Part shown: in pieces, positions 33,015 through 42,112 of the stretch
Layout of the letters: every line of letters begins with the position of its first letter
How positions within the stretch are numbered: the stretch's first letter is position 1
NCBI RefSeq assembly: GCF_900167345.1
Contig: NZ_FUXB01000011.1
Location: 62,001 to 126,000, forward strand
DNA: 64,000 bases
DNA from: Vibrio cincinnatiensis DSM 19608
GTDB lineage: Bacteria; Pseudomonadota; Gammaproteobacteria; Enterobacterales; Vibrionaceae
Reading direction: 5' to 3'
Program-made: the position numbers and the translations under genes
The notes under the pieces: model-generated
The model's input: only the letters and a program-made list of their open reading frames with translations
Database searches by the model: none
What the model was told of the DNA's origin: nothing

Positions 33015-34937
33015 ATGATTACCTTCTCTGACATTCAATTACTTCGCGGTGGAAAACCTCTGCTTGAGCAAGCCTCAGCCACCATTCATCCAGGCGACAA
33101 AATCGGCTTGGTCGGGAAAAATGGCTGCGGTAAATCAACCTTATTCGCCCTGATAAAAGAGGAGATCTCCATTGATGCGGGATCGTTTAGCCTACCTGCA
33201 CATTGGGAACTGGCTTGGGTTGCCCAAGAAACTCCCGCACTCGAGCGACAAGCTTTAGAATATGTCATTGATGGCGACAGAGAATACCGCCAGCTAGAAA
33301 AACAACTCAGTGAAGCAGAGCACATGGATCATGGCACTCGGGTGGCAGAGTTACACGGACAAATCGAAACCATTGGCGGCTATAGCATTAAAGCCCGAGC
33401 CTCCGAATTACTCGATGGGTTAGGTTTTAGCCAAGAGCAGATGAGTTGGAATCTCACTCAATTTTCGGGTGGCTGGCGTATGCGCCTTAACTTAGCTCAA
33501 GCCCTGATTTGTCGCTCCGATTTACTTCTGCTCGACGAACCCACCAACCACTTAGACTTAGATGCCGTGATGTGGCTAGAACGCTGGCTACAAAGTTACC
33601 CTGGCACATTGGTTTTAATTTCCCATGACCGTGACTTTCTCGATCCGATAATTAATCGCATTATTCATATCGAAAACCAGCAGCTCAACGAATACACCGG
33701 AAACTATTCCTCTTTTGAAGTGCAACGCGCTCAAAAGATGATGCAGCAACAAGCACAATTTCAAAAACAACAAAAACAGATGGCTCATATGCAGAGCTAC
33801 ATTGACCGTTTCCGTTATAAAGCGTCAAAAGCACGCCAAGCACAAAGCCGAATTAAAGCACTCGAGAAAATGGAAAAAGTGCTACCAGCACAGTTTGATA
33901 ACCCCTTTAGTTTTGAATTCCGTGAGCCCAGCGCCTTACCTAACCCTATCTTAATGATGGATAACGTCAGTGCCGGTTACGGAGACCATCTTATTCTTGA
34001 GAAAATTCGACTGAACTTAGTGCCCGGTAGCCGCATTGGTCTACTTGGCCGTAATGGGGCGGGAAAATCAACCCTGATTAAGCTTCTATCCAGCGAACTT
34101 AAAGCGCAAGGAGGCGATCTCACTTATTCTCAAGGGGTAAAAATCGGTTACTTTGCTCAGCATCAATTAGAAACCTTGCATCCGCAAGAAACACCGCTAC
34201 AACATATGATGCAGCTTGCCCCCGATAAAACCGAATTAGAACTGCGCAATTATCTCGGTAGCTTTGGATTCCATGGGGATAAAGCATTAGAAAATGTCGG
34301 CCCTTTTTCTGGGGGGGAAAAAGCTCGCTTGGTACTGGCATTAGTAGTATGGCAAAAACCCAACCTGCTCTTGCTTGATGAGCCAACCAACCACCTCGAT
34401 TTAGATATGCGTCAAGCTCTCACCCTTGCTTTACAAAGCTTTGAGGGAGCAATGGTCATCGTCAGCCACGACCGCTACTTACTACGAGCGACCACCGACG
34501 ATCTCTATCTGGTACACGATAAGCAAGTTGCCCCTTTTGATGGTGATCTTACCGATTACTATAAGTGGCTGACCGATCAGCAAAAAATGGCACGTAAAGA
34601 GGCACAAGCCACTCAACCCAATAAAAACACTGGTAACAGTGCTGCGGCCAAAAAAGAGCAAAAACGCCGAGAAGCCGATTTTCGTAAGCAAATGGCGCCA
34701 ATTCGCAAAAAACTGACACAGCTTGAAGAAAAAATGGATAAGTTGACTGCCACTCTTGCTCAATCGGAACTCGCCTTATCCGATACTTCTCTGTATGAAG
34801 CAGAAAACAAGGCTAAACTGACCGAAGTGCTTGCGACACAAGCCAGCAGCAAATCTGAGTTAGAGCATATTGAAAGCGAGTGGATGACCGAGCAGGAAAA
34901 TCTGGAACAGATGGAACAGGAGTTCAACAGTCAATGA
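33015..34937 (+). CDS. yheS: ABC-F family ATPase YheS
   Basis: ABC-F proteins are soluble twin-ATPase factors that act on the ribosome; YheS has been linked to relief of stalled translation. The 640-aa protein has two ABC domains: Walker A GKNGCGKST at 34-42 and GRNGAGKST near 345, each followed by a signature and LLLDEPTNHLDLD. The linker between them is rich in Gln, Lys and Met (about 240-290), as in ABC-F proteins, and a charged coiled coil closes the protein. It has no membrane domain, so it is not a transporter. The stop overlaps the next gene as ATGA. Confidence 0.95.
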   Translation: MITFSDIQLLRGGKPLLEQASATIHPGDKIGLVGKNGCGKSTLFALIKEEISIDAGSFSLPAHWELAWVAQETPALERQALEYVIDGDREYRQLEKQLSEAEHMDHGTRVAELHGQIETIGGYSIKARASELLDGLGFSQEQMSWNLTQFSGGWRMRLNLAQALICRSDLLLLDEPTNHLDLDAVMWLERWLQSYPGTLVLISHDRDFLDPIINRIIHIENQQLNEYTGNYSSFEVQRAQKMMQQQAQFQKQQKQMAHMQSYIDRFRYKASKARQAQSRIKALEKMEKVLPAQFDNPFSFEFREPSALPNPILMMDNVSAGYGDHLILEKIRLNLVPGSRIGLLGRNGAGKSTLIKLLSSELKAQGGDLTYSQGVKIGYFAQHQLETLHPQETPLQHMMQLAPDKTELELRNYLGSFGFHGDKALENVGPFSGGEKARLVLALVVWQKPNLLLLDEPTNHLDLDMRQALTLALQSFEGAMVIVSHDRYLLRATTDDLYLVHDKQVAPFDGDLTDYYKWLTDQQKMARKEAQATQPNKNTGNSAAAKKEQKRREADFRKQMAPIRKKLTQLEEKMDKLTATLAQSELALSDTSLYEAENKAKLTEVLATQASSKSELEHIESEWMTEQENLEQMEQEFNSQ

Positions 34938-35413
34938 ATGATACGCACGCCCCCCCTTTACTCACACTGGAAAATCTATGGCAATTTAGCTTACGTTATT
35001 ACAGTGTGCGAGAAGTCAAAGAAGCGTGCTTATGCCTACAAAATCGGTTTCATGGCAATGTGAATGTGCTGTTGCTGCTCAAATGGTTAGACGAGCAGCA
35101 ACTGACCTTTCCTGAACAAGGTTGGGCAACCATTGCCGATGCGTTAGCGCGCACTGAAAATCTAATTGAACATTACCGAGATCTTCGCCGTAAACTAAAA
35201 TCTCATCTACCCGATACCCTGTATCGAGAAGCACTACAATTTGAACTACAAATAGAAAAACAGCAACAAGCCGATCTCATCGCCTGTATTGAGCAACTGC
35301 CTCTCACAGCCCAAACTGAGCAGCCACTTACTTCTCACTATTGCCAGCAGCTAGGAGCCCAAGGCCTTAGCAAGATATTTTTACCCTCCATTTCCACATT
35401 AACGAAAGCTTAG
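34934..35413 (+). CDS. TIGR02444 / DUF2390 family protein
   Basis: A 159-aa protein of the TIGR02444 family, function unknown. The N-terminal block LWQFSLRYYSVREVKEACL (near residues 13-31), followed by NVNVLLLLKWLDEQ, is characteristic. I start it at the ATG at 34934, which overlaps the yheS stop by 4 nt; an earlier in-frame ATG lies inside yheS. Mostly helical, with no signal peptide or membrane segment. Confidence 0.85.
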   Translation: MNDTHAPPLLTLENLWQFSLRYYSVREVKEACLCLQNRFHGNVNVLLLLKWLDEQQLTFPEQGWATIADALARTENLIEHYRDLRRKLKSHLPDTLYREALQFELQIEKQQQADLIACIEQLPLTAQTEQPLTSHYCQQLGAQGLSKIFLPSISTLTKA

Positions 35414-35494
35414 TCCACTCACCATCGCTTCCTGTAGGAAGGAAATATGACTTAGGTATATACTTACCGTTAAATAATACTTCAGGGTGAAATA

Positions 35495-36469
35495 ATGCCT
35501 CACTTCGTTGCTGCTAGTGGTTTACAAAATCCACACTTACAAACACTGCTTCCTCGTCTCATTCGGAAAAAAGCCCTGTTCGAACCGGTTTGGCAAACAC
35601 TCGATACCCCCGATGGTGATTTTCTCGACCTCGCTTGGAGTGAAGCTCCTGAAACAAAAGAAGCGAAAAATAAACCCATTTTTATTCTGTTTCACGGTTT
35701 GGAAGGATGCTTTTATAGCCCTTATGCTAACGGATTAATGGATGCCTTTGCCAAGCAAGGCTGGCTTTCTGTAATGATGCATTTTCGAGGCTGCAGTGGG
35801 AAACCCAATCACTTAGCTCGCGCTTACCACTCTGGTGAAACCGAAGATGCACGCTGGGTACTCGAATATTTACGCCAACAGTTTCCAAAGCAAACCATTG
35901 TTGCCGCTGGTGTTTCCTTAGGGGGAAATATGTTGATCAATTACCTTGCCGATTATCAATCAGACCCCATTGTTACCGCTGCAACAGCCATCTCCGCTCC
36001 TTTAGATTTAGCCGCTTGCTCACAACGTATTGAACAAGGGTTTTCTAAGCTTTATCGCCGTTATTTACTCTCATCGTTAAAACACAATGCCTTAAAAAAA
36101 CACCATTTGCTCAAAGGCGAGCTAGGGCTCTCTTATCACAGTATTAAACGTGTGACCAAGCTGTATGAGTTTGATGAACTGATTACCGCCCCGTTGCATG
36201 GTTTTAAAAATGCACAAGACTACTATCACCGCTGCTCTGGCATACACAGACTGAAAGAAATACGAGTACCAACCCAAATTATCCATGCAAAAGATGACCC
36301 CTTCATGACTGAAGCGGTTATCCCAAAATTTGTTCTCCCCAACAATATTGATTACCGATTATTTGCCAAAGGGGGCCATGTCGGCTTTTTATCGGGTAGT
36401 TTAACAAAACCTGAATTTTGGTTAGAAAAAGCCCTACCCGCCTACTACGCAGGGTTGCAAACCACTTAA
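35495..36469 (+). CDS. yheT: Alpha/beta-hydrolase YheT
   Basis: YheT is a putative esterase of the AB-hydrolase-4 family; no substrate is known. The 324-aa protein shows ILFHGLEGCFYSPYANGL near 68-85 (oxyanion region), the nucleophile elbow GVSLGGNML near 146-154, an aspartate in HAKDDPF and a histidine in GGHVGF near the C-terminus, completing a Ser-Asp-His triad. It lies in a plus-strand run with yheS and yheU, as in E. coli. Confidence 0.93.
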   Translation: MPHFVAASGLQNPHLQTLLPRLIRKKALFEPVWQTLDTPDGDFLDLAWSEAPETKEAKNKPIFILFHGLEGCFYSPYANGLMDAFAKQGWLSVMMHFRGCSGKPNHLARAYHSGETEDARWVLEYLRQQFPKQTIVAAGVSLGGNMLINYLADYQSDPIVTAATAISAPLDLAACSQRIEQGFSKLYRRYLLSSLKHNALKKHHLLKGELGLSYHSIKRVTKLYEFDELITAPLHGFKNAQDYYHRCSGIHRLKEIRVPTQIIHAKDDPFMTEAVIPKFVLPNNIDYRLFAKGGHVGFLSGSLTKPEFWLEKALPAYYAGLQTT

Positions 36470-36564
36470 TTCGTTTTACCACTACATTCACCGTTGATCC
36501 ATTTTATCATCCTTAAGTGGTGGGTAAGCAATTCACCTTCGAACATAAAATAGATGAGGTATTT

Positions 36565-36774
36565 ATGATCGTTCCTTGGCAGCAGATTGCTGACGACACA
36601 CTAGAAAACTTGATCCGAGAATTTGTATTACGAGAAGGGACAGACTACGGTGAAGCTGAAGTCGCCCTACAGGATAAAGTGGAACAGGTGAAGGCTCAGC
36701 TTCACGCTGGTGAGGCTGTGATCGTCTACTCCGAATTACATGAAACCATCGATATCAAAAGCAAACTTCGCTAA
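36565..36774 (+). CDS. yheU: YheU family protein
   Basis: A 69-aa acidic protein of the YheU family, function unknown. It begins [20 protein letters not shown], with a GAGG box 6 nt before the ATG at 36565; an earlier in-frame start at 36517 has no ribosome site. It lies between yheT and prkB, the conserved order. Confidence 0.9.
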   Translation: MIVPWQQIADDTLENLIREFVLREGTDYGEAEVALQDKVEQVKAQLHAGEAVIVYSELHETIDIKSKLR

Positions 36775-36878
36775 TTGAGCAAAAAAATGTCATTTTCTGC
36801 GGCGAATTTTCCATGATATAGTGAAAAACAACAATAGGATCACTGTGATCTGTTGAGGATTTATAGACAAGGTTTGTC
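36775..36878 (+). promoter_or_regulatory. Upstream region of prkB with a perfect palindrome
   Basis: A 104-nt gap. It contains a TATAGT that could be a -10 (near 36817-36822) and, 16 nt downstream, the perfect palindrome GATCAC-T-GTGATC (36838-36850). The palindrome would lie in the early transcribed region and could be an operator; its protein is unknown. Confidence 0.4.
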
Positions 36879-37748
36879 ATGTCAGCGAAATACCCGATTA
36901 TTGCCGTTACTGGCTCTTCAGGAGCAGGAACCACCACCACATCAGAAGCATTTCGAAAAATGTTCAATATGATGGACATTAAACCCGCTTGGGTTGAAGG
37001 TGACAGTTTTCACCGCTTTACCCGCCCAGAAATGGACATTGAAATTCGCAAAGCCCGTGAACAAGGCCGCCATATTAGTTACTTTGGCCCACAAGCGAAT
37101 GATTTTCCAGCGCTACAAGAATTTTTTCGAGAATATGGTAAATCGGGCACGGGGCAGATTCGCCGCTATCTGCATACGTTTGATGAAGCGGTTCCCTATA
37201 ATCAAATGCCGGGTACCTTTACGCCGTGGCAACAATTGCCTGAAGATACCGACGTGCTGTTTTATGAAGGGTTACATGGTGGCGTGGTTGATAAAGAGAT
37301 CAATGTCGCACAGCATGTGGATTTTTTGATAGGCATGGTCCCTATTGTCAACTTGGAATGGATTCAAAAATATGTACGAGATACACGAGATAGAGGGCAT
37401 TCTCGTGAAGCGGTGATGGATTCCATTGTTCGCTCAATGGATGATTATCTCAACTATATTACTCCGCAATTCTCTCGTACACATATTAACTTCCAACGCG
37501 TCCCCACCGTCGACACCTCGAATCCACTCAATGCTAAAGGTATTCCCAGCTTAGATGAAAGCTTTGTGGTCATCCGACTCCGAGGGATCAAAAATGTCGA
37601 CTATCCTTACCTCTTAGCTATGATTGATGGTTCATTTATGTCCCGCCACAACACCATTGTTGTACCTGGTGGAAAAATGAGTTTTGCGATGGAATTAATT
37701 GTTCGGCCGCTACTGCAACAGTTGATCGAATCAGGGAAAATTGGTTAA
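36879..37748 (+). CDS. prkB: Phosphoribulokinase-like protein PrkB
   Basis: A 289-aa P-loop kinase of the phosphoribulokinase/uridine kinase family. Walker A GSSGAGTTT lies at 12-20; the FYEGLHGG segment near 128-135 and RDTRDRGHSREAV near 167-179 match bacterial PRK. Since no RuBisCO is expected in this lineage, the true substrate in such gammaproteobacteria remains uncertain. It lies upstream of crp, as in E. coli. Confidence 0.92.
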   Translation: MSAKYPIIAVTGSSGAGTTTTSEAFRKMFNMMDIKPAWVEGDSFHRFTRPEMDIEIRKAREQGRHISYFGPQANDFPALQEFFREYGKSGTGQIRRYLHTFDEAVPYNQMPGTFTPWQQLPEDTDVLFYEGLHGGVVDKEINVAQHVDFLIGMVPIVNLEWIQKYVRDTRDRGHSREAVMDSIVRSMDDYLNYITPQFSRTHINFQRVPTVDTSNPLNAKGIPSLDESFVVIRLRGIKNVDYPYLLAMIDGSFMSRHNTIVVPGGKMSFAMELIVRPLLQQLIESGKIG

Positions 37749-37987
37749 TTATTCAGTACTAATGACGATTACTTTTCATACCGTGATCATGTGCACACTT
37801 TTGCGTAGATTATCCGTGGTTTGACACGATTAAAATCAAGAAATCGCATTAGAAAAAGGATACTATTCCATACCGAACACAAGATAGCTTGCAGCAATTA
37901 AGAAGTCCTCTTATTCTAGTTAATCCATTAAGGCTTCGCTACAATACGGACAGCAGCGAGCGTACCCTGCAGAGGAAGTGAGATATT
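37749..37987 (+). promoter_or_regulatory. crp upstream region with a CRP-like site
   Basis: A 239-nt gap ahead of crp. At 37782-37797 stands CGTGA-TCATGT-GCACA, which differs from the CRP consensus TGTGA-N6-TCACA at one base in each half. CRP autoregulates in E. coli, so such a site is expected. A GAGGAAG ribosome site precedes the crp ATG. I did not assign a -35/-10 pair. Confidence 0.5.
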
Positions 37988-38620
37988 ATGGTTCTAGGTA
38001 AACCTCAAACCGATCCAACACTAGAGTGGTTTCTTTCACATTGTCATATTCATAAGTACCCTTCAAAAAGCACGCTGATTCATGCGGGCGAGAAGGCTGA
38101 AACCTTGTACTACATTGTCAAAGGTTCTGTGGCTGTACTGATCAAAGATGAAGAAGGTAAAGAGATGATTCTTTCTTACCTTAACCAAGGAGACTTCATC
38201 GGCGAACTGGGCTTGTTTGAAGAAGATCAAGAGCGCACCGCTTGGGTTCGAGCGAAATCGCCTTGTGAAGTGGCAGAGATCTCATTTAAAAAATTCCGTC
38301 AACTTATTCAAGTTAACCCAGATATTCTCATGCGTTTGTCTGGCCAAATGGCCCGTCGTTTGCAAGTAACCAGCCAAAAAGTGGGAGACCTTGCTTTCCT
38401 AGACGTAACCGGCCGTATTGCACAAACGCTTCTCAACTTAGCAAAACAACCTGATGCAATGACTCATCCCGATGGGATGCAAATCAAAATCACTCGTCAG
38501 GAAATTGGTCAGATCGTGGGTTGTTCACGTGAAACCGTAGGCCGTATTTTGAAGATGCTTGAAGAGCAGAACTTGATTTCCGCACACGGTAAAACGATTG
38601 TGGTTTACGGCACTCGTTAA
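37988..38620 (+). CDS. crp: cAMP receptor protein (global transcription regulator)
   Basis: CRP binds cAMP and activates or represses genes for carbon use, competence, virulence and motility. The 210-aa protein is almost identical to E. coli CRP. The cAMP-contact residues are present (G72, E73, R83, T84, T128, S129), and the recognition helix [11 protein letters not shown] (179-189) carries R181, E182 and R186. The start [10 protein letters not shown] is identical to E. coli. It ends at a strong terminator shared with the convergent DUF1338 gene. Confidence 0.99.
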   Translation: MVLGKPQTDPTLEWFLSHCHIHKYPSKSTLIHAGEKAETLYYIVKGSVAVLIKDEEGKEMILSYLNQGDFIGELGLFEEDQERTAWVRAKSPCEVAEISFKKFRQLIQVNPDILMRLSGQMARRLQVTSQKVGDLAFLDVTGRIAQTLLNLAKQPDAMTHPDGMQIKITRQEIGQIVGCSRETVGRILKMLEEQNLISAHGKTIVVYGTR

Positions 38621-38645
38621 CCAATACTCAGCGAAAAATATCATG

Positions 38646-38678
38646 AAGCCACTTTAGCCACTCTAAAGTGGCTTTTTT
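38646..38678. terminator. Bidirectional terminator between crp and the DUF1338 gene
   Basis: A perfect 12-bp stem (AAGCCACTTTAG / CTAAAGTGGCTT, 5-nt loop) followed by a T-run on the plus strand, 25 nt after the crp stop. It faces the convergent DUF1338 gene 10 nt away. Confidence 0.9.
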
Positions 38679-38686
38679 ATTTGGAT

Positions 38687-39481
38687 TTATTTTCTATCCG
38701 TACTTTCAAAAATCTTATCCGCGGAGGCAGCAACAAACCCTTGATATAACTGCCCATTTTTCATTGGATAACGTTTGGCAAACTCATAAAACCCCCCAGG
38801 AATTCTCTCACTACGATCACTAAATTCAACAGGAACACGATCAGCCATAGTGGATGACTGTTCAAGCAACACTACCGGAGAGCCTTTCACTTCACCACCA
38901 CTGTCATTAATAGAAAAACCCGCATGCCGTAAATGATCATTAATGGCTTTCACATCATCAAATGCACTGAGCTGATTGATACTGACGGTAAAATGGTTTG
39001 CCCCATAGCCATGCGCAGCCACCCAAGCCGCATATTCACTCTCTTGAGCCAAGGTTAGATAATCGGCATAGCAGATATCCCAAAGGCGACCTGCGAATAA
39101 GAAGTCATGACGAGTTAGCGGGGTTATTTCCACTTGCTCTATCAACTTGGTCACAATGTGCTGTAAAGCCGTGGAACACTCTGACACCTTCAGCTCACTA
39201 ATGAAGACCTTTGGCTGTTGGGGATCAGGATGTTCAAAATGTTGAGCCTGCAATTTTTTACTGGGAAACGAATAATCACCAGCAACCTGATAACCCAGTG
39301 ATAAAAAAGGTTCAGCCAACTTTGCTAACGGAAGCGGGGCAAGATTAAACGTTCGCAGAGCAATATGGTCATTAATGAGAGGATGTCCCTCTTGTAGCAG
39401 TTGATGGACTTTCTCTGCCGAAGGACAAAGCCTCGACGTGTAATCGTTCCATAATGATTGAAATAGTTGTTCAATGGTCAT
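38687..39481 (-). CDS. DUF1338 protein, 2-oxoadipate dioxygenase/decarboxylase-like
   Basis: A 264-aa member of the DUF1338 family. A Pseudomonas putida member (HglS) is an iron-dependent enzyme that turns 2-oxoadipate into D-2-hydroxyglutarate in lysine catabolism. Conserved pieces are NDHIALRTFNL near 37-47 (with the metal-binding His), YGANHFTVSINQL near 149-161 and a late VEFSDRSERIPGGFYEFAKRYP block (in part). It lies 36 nt after astD, so it is probably the last gene of the AST operon. The link to arginine or 2-oxo acid metabolism is inference. Confidence 0.78.
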   Translation of the reverse strand: MTIEQLFQSLWNDYTSRLCPSAEKVHQLLQEGHPLINDHIALRTFNLAPLPLAKLAEPFLSLGYQVAGDYSFPSKKLQAQHFEHPDPQQPKVFISELKVSECSTALQHIVTKLIEQVEITPLTRHDFLFAGRLWDICYADYLTLAQESEYAAWVAAHGYGANHFTVSINQLSAFDDVKAINDHLRHAGFSINDSGGEVKGSPVVLLEQSSTMADRVPVEFSDRSERIPGGFYEFAKRYPMKNGQLYQGFVAASADKIFESTDRK

Positions 39482-39517
39482 AACCGCCTCCTTATCTTCA
39501 TTCCGTCATTCGTTCTT

Positions 39518-40981
39518 TTAGTAAGTAAGATCGATCCCCGGAGTTAATATCGCTGGTAATTGTGTCCTCTCTCCCTCCATCGAGGCCATTGGATAGGCAC
39601 AGTAGTCGGCTGCATAATAAGCACTAGGGCGTAAATTCCCGGAAGCGCCGGGCCCACCAAAAGGTGCATCGCCACTGGCTCCGGTCAGAGGGCGGTTACG
39701 GTTCACAATTCCAGCACGAATGTGGTCAATAAAATAGTGCCACTCATTATCTTCGGTAGAGATCAGGCCAGCAGATAAGCCAAAGCGAGTCTGGTTAGCG
39801 AATGTGACGGCCTGCTCGAACGTCTGATAACGGACCACTTGCAGCAATGGGCCAAAATATTCTTCATCGGGTAAATCATCAATTTCCGTCACATCAAGAA
39901 TGGCGGGGGTAACAAAAGCAGAATGAGAAAACTGAGCCGCCAACAATGGCTTAGCTCCAAGTGAACATAAATGTTCCTGCGCTTGTATGATTGTGCGTGC
40001 GGCAGCAACCGAGATTAGCGGCCCCATAAAAGGGGCAGGATCGGCAAACGGTTCATCAACGGTTAATTTAGCGGTAGTACTGACTAATTTGGCTAATAGT
40101 TGATCGCCAGAGTCATCAGCCGGAAGATACAAGCGACGAGCACAAGTACAGCGCTGCCCTGCACTGATAAATGCAGACTGAATAATGGTATAAACCGTAG
40201 CATCTATGTCACCATACTGCTTCGATACCACCAGCGGGTTGTTACCGCCCATTTCTAATGCCAACATTTTTTCAGGTTGCCCAGCAAATTGGCGGTGCAA
40301 GACATGCCCAGTATTGGCGCTCCCCGTAAACAATAACCCATCAATATTAGCAGAGCTTGCTAGCGCAATGCCCGTCTCTTTGCCTCCTTGCACAAGGTTC
40401 AGCACACCATGAGGCAATCCCGCTTCTTGCCAAAGCTTCGCCGCCAATTCCCCACACCAAGGTGTTTGTTCTGAGGGTTTAAACACGACGCAATTCCCCG
40501 CCAGCAAAGCCGGAACAATATGCCCATTAGGTAAGTGAACAGGAAAGTTATAAGGGCCAAACACGGCCATGACACCAAGCGGTCGATGGCGTAATACCAA
40601 CTGATTTTCCGCACTTTCACGATGTCGTTCCCCAGTGCGTTCATGATAAGCCCGGATGGATATGGCAATTTTTCCTGCCATCGCAGCAGCTTCAGTACGT
40701 GTTTCCCACAATGGTTTTCCAGTCTCTTTGGCAATGATCGCAGCAATGTGCTCACTGCGTTCTTTAACGAGATCCGCAAAGGCAAGGATAATTTTCTCTC
40801 GCTCATGATAAGGGCGATGCTTCCAAGCAATAAAAGCGGAACGAGCGGCCGTTATCGCTTGTTCAACTTGATCTTGGCTGGCGCAATGCCCCTGCCAAAC
40901 CACCTGACCGTTATATGGGCTGAGTGAGGTAAACGCTTCGCCTTCCCCTGTTTGCCATTGCCCGTCAATCCACTGAGTCAT
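39518..40981 (-). CDS. astD: N-succinylglutamate 5-semialdehyde dehydrogenase
   Basis: AstD oxidises succinylglutamate semialdehyde to succinylglutamate with NAD, the fourth step of the AST arginine-degradation pathway. From [10 protein letters not shown] (40981) it is 487 aa; the frame continues 14 codons further into astA. Aldehyde dehydrogenase motifs are intact: [14 protein letters not shown] near 141-154, catalytic Glu243 in LEMGGNNPL, and catalytic Cys278 in GQRCTC. It lies 17 nt after astA. Confidence 0.97.
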   Translation of the reverse strand: MTQWIDGQWQTGEGEAFTSLSPYNGQVVWQGHCASQDQVEQAITAARSAFIAWKHRPYHEREKIILAFADLVKERSEHIAAIIAKETGKPLWETRTEAAAMAGKIAISIRAYHERTGERHRESAENQLVLRHRPLGVMAVFGPYNFPVHLPNGHIVPALLAGNCVVFKPSEQTPWCGELAAKLWQEAGLPHGVLNLVQGGKETGIALASSANIDGLLFTGSANTGHVLHRQFAGQPEKMLALEMGGNNPLVVSKQYGDIDATVYTIIQSAFISAGQRCTCARRLYLPADDSGDQLLAKLVSTTAKLTVDEPFADPAPFMGPLISVAAARTIIQAQEHLCSLGAKPLLAAQFSHSAFVTPAILDVTEIDDLPDEEYFGPLLQVVRYQTFEQAVTFANQTRFGLSAGLISTEDNEWHYFIDHIRAGIVNRNRPLTGASGDAPFGGPGASGNLRPSAYYAADYCAYPMASMEGERTQLPAILTPGIDLTY

Positions 40982-40998
40982 GATCTTTCCCCTTTTCT

Positions 40999-42018
40999 TT
41001 ATTGAGAGAGAATTCGCAACCACTCTCCTTGTTCCACTTCGAGCGCTTTCGCCACTTCAGGAGTAATAACCACTTCCTCTCGCTCTCGGTTATACGCCGC
41101 TTTAGCAGCCGTTGCCCGAAAATTTTTAAAGGTGCTATTACACATTAAATAGTTTTGCCCACTGGAATGGCGAGCAATCTCAACCCGTGCACGCACAGAA
41201 TGACGCACAGACTCAATATGGCGTAAATCGCACTCTACCGTTGGACCCGCATCAAAAATGTCAACGTAGTTACGACAAGTAAACCCTTCTTGTTCAAGCA
41301 AGGTTAATGCTGGGCGAGTATTGTCGTGCACTTTCCCAATCACCGCTTGTGCTTCAGGGCTGAGTAAATTGATATAAATCGGCAGTTTTGGCATCAAATC
41401 TGCAATAAAACCTTTTTTGCCAATGCCAGTTAAATAGTCTGCAAGGGTGAAATCAATCGAGAAAAAATGCTGTTGCAACCACTGCCAGAAAGGGGAGTTG
41501 CCCTTCGCATCCGAAACCCCGCGCATTTCTGCAAAAATGGTGGGGGAAAAGCATTCAGGATGTTCTGCCATCATTAGAAAACGGCTTTTCGATAATAAAC
41601 GGCCATTGGTACCTTGGCGGTAAGGTTCGCGCAGAAACAAGGTACAGATCTCGGTGCATCCGGTGTAGTTATTGCCAAACGTTAATAACTTCACCGTATT
41701 ATGCACCCCGAGCTTATGGGATGAATGGACAATAGTGCTAATGTGATAGGAGTAACTCGGACGGTCCCAACCAACGGCAGCTTCAATTCCGGTTGTCCCC
41801 ACCACCTCGCCTGTCTCTGAATCAACCCCTACCATCAAATAGCCTTCATCACTCGGATGTGAAACTTCGGCTTTCGAGAAGCTGTATTCTGAGTGTTCAA
41901 TACGTTTTGTCAGTAATTCTTGATTGACGGGTAATGAGGTAAAACCATAACCGGACTCGACTGCACAGGTATGTAGAGCATCGTAGTCTGAGATAGCAAT
42001 TGGGCGAATAATTAGCAT
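40999..42018 (-). CDS. astA: Arginine N-succinyltransferase
   Basis: AstA transfers succinyl from succinyl-CoA to arginine, the first AST step. The 339-aa protein starts [19 protein letters not shown] at 42018, with GGAGG 8 nt upstream (an ATG seven codons earlier lacks this). [20 protein letters not shown] near 125-144 and the C-terminal [14 protein letters not shown] are family features. It follows astC after a 94-nt gap with a perfect hairpin. No astB or astE is in the window. Confidence 0.97.
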   Translation of the reverse strand: MLIIRPIAISDYDALHTCAVESGYGFTSLPVNQELLTKRIEHSEYSFSKAEVSHPSDEGYLMVGVDSETGEVVGTTGIEAAVGWDRPSYSYHISTIVHSSHKLGVHNTVKLLTFGNNYTGCTEICTLFLREPYRQGTNGRLLSKSRFLMMAEHPECFSPTIFAEMRGVSDAKGNSPFWQWLQQHFFSIDFTLADYLTGIGKKGFIADLMPKLPIYINLLSPEAQAVIGKVHDNTRPALTLLEQEGFTCRNYVDIFDAGPTVECDLRHIESVRHSVRARVEIARHSSGQNYLMCNSTFKNFRATAAKAAYNREREEVVITPEVAKALEVEQGEWLRILSQ

Positions 42019-42070
42019 CAATATTCCCTCCCGATGCATGAAGAATCTAGGTAGAGATGAAACCTAGAGG

Positions 42071-42098
42071 CACACCCACCGACTCCATGGTGGGTGTG
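42071..42098 (-). repeat. Perfect 10-bp intercistronic hairpin between astC and astA
   Basis: CACACCCACC and GGTGGGTGTG form a perfect 10-bp stem with an 8-nt loop in the 94-nt astC-astA gap. There is no T-run, so it is not a simple terminator. It could protect the astC mRNA from 3' decay or lower downstream expression. Confidence 0.75.
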
Positions 42099-42112
42099 GT
42101 GAATCAAGCGAT

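Noticed and set aside
32810..33034. A 74-codon minus-strand frame
   Set aside because: It spans the divergent kefG-yheS control region and the yheS start, with no ribosome site or family resemblance.
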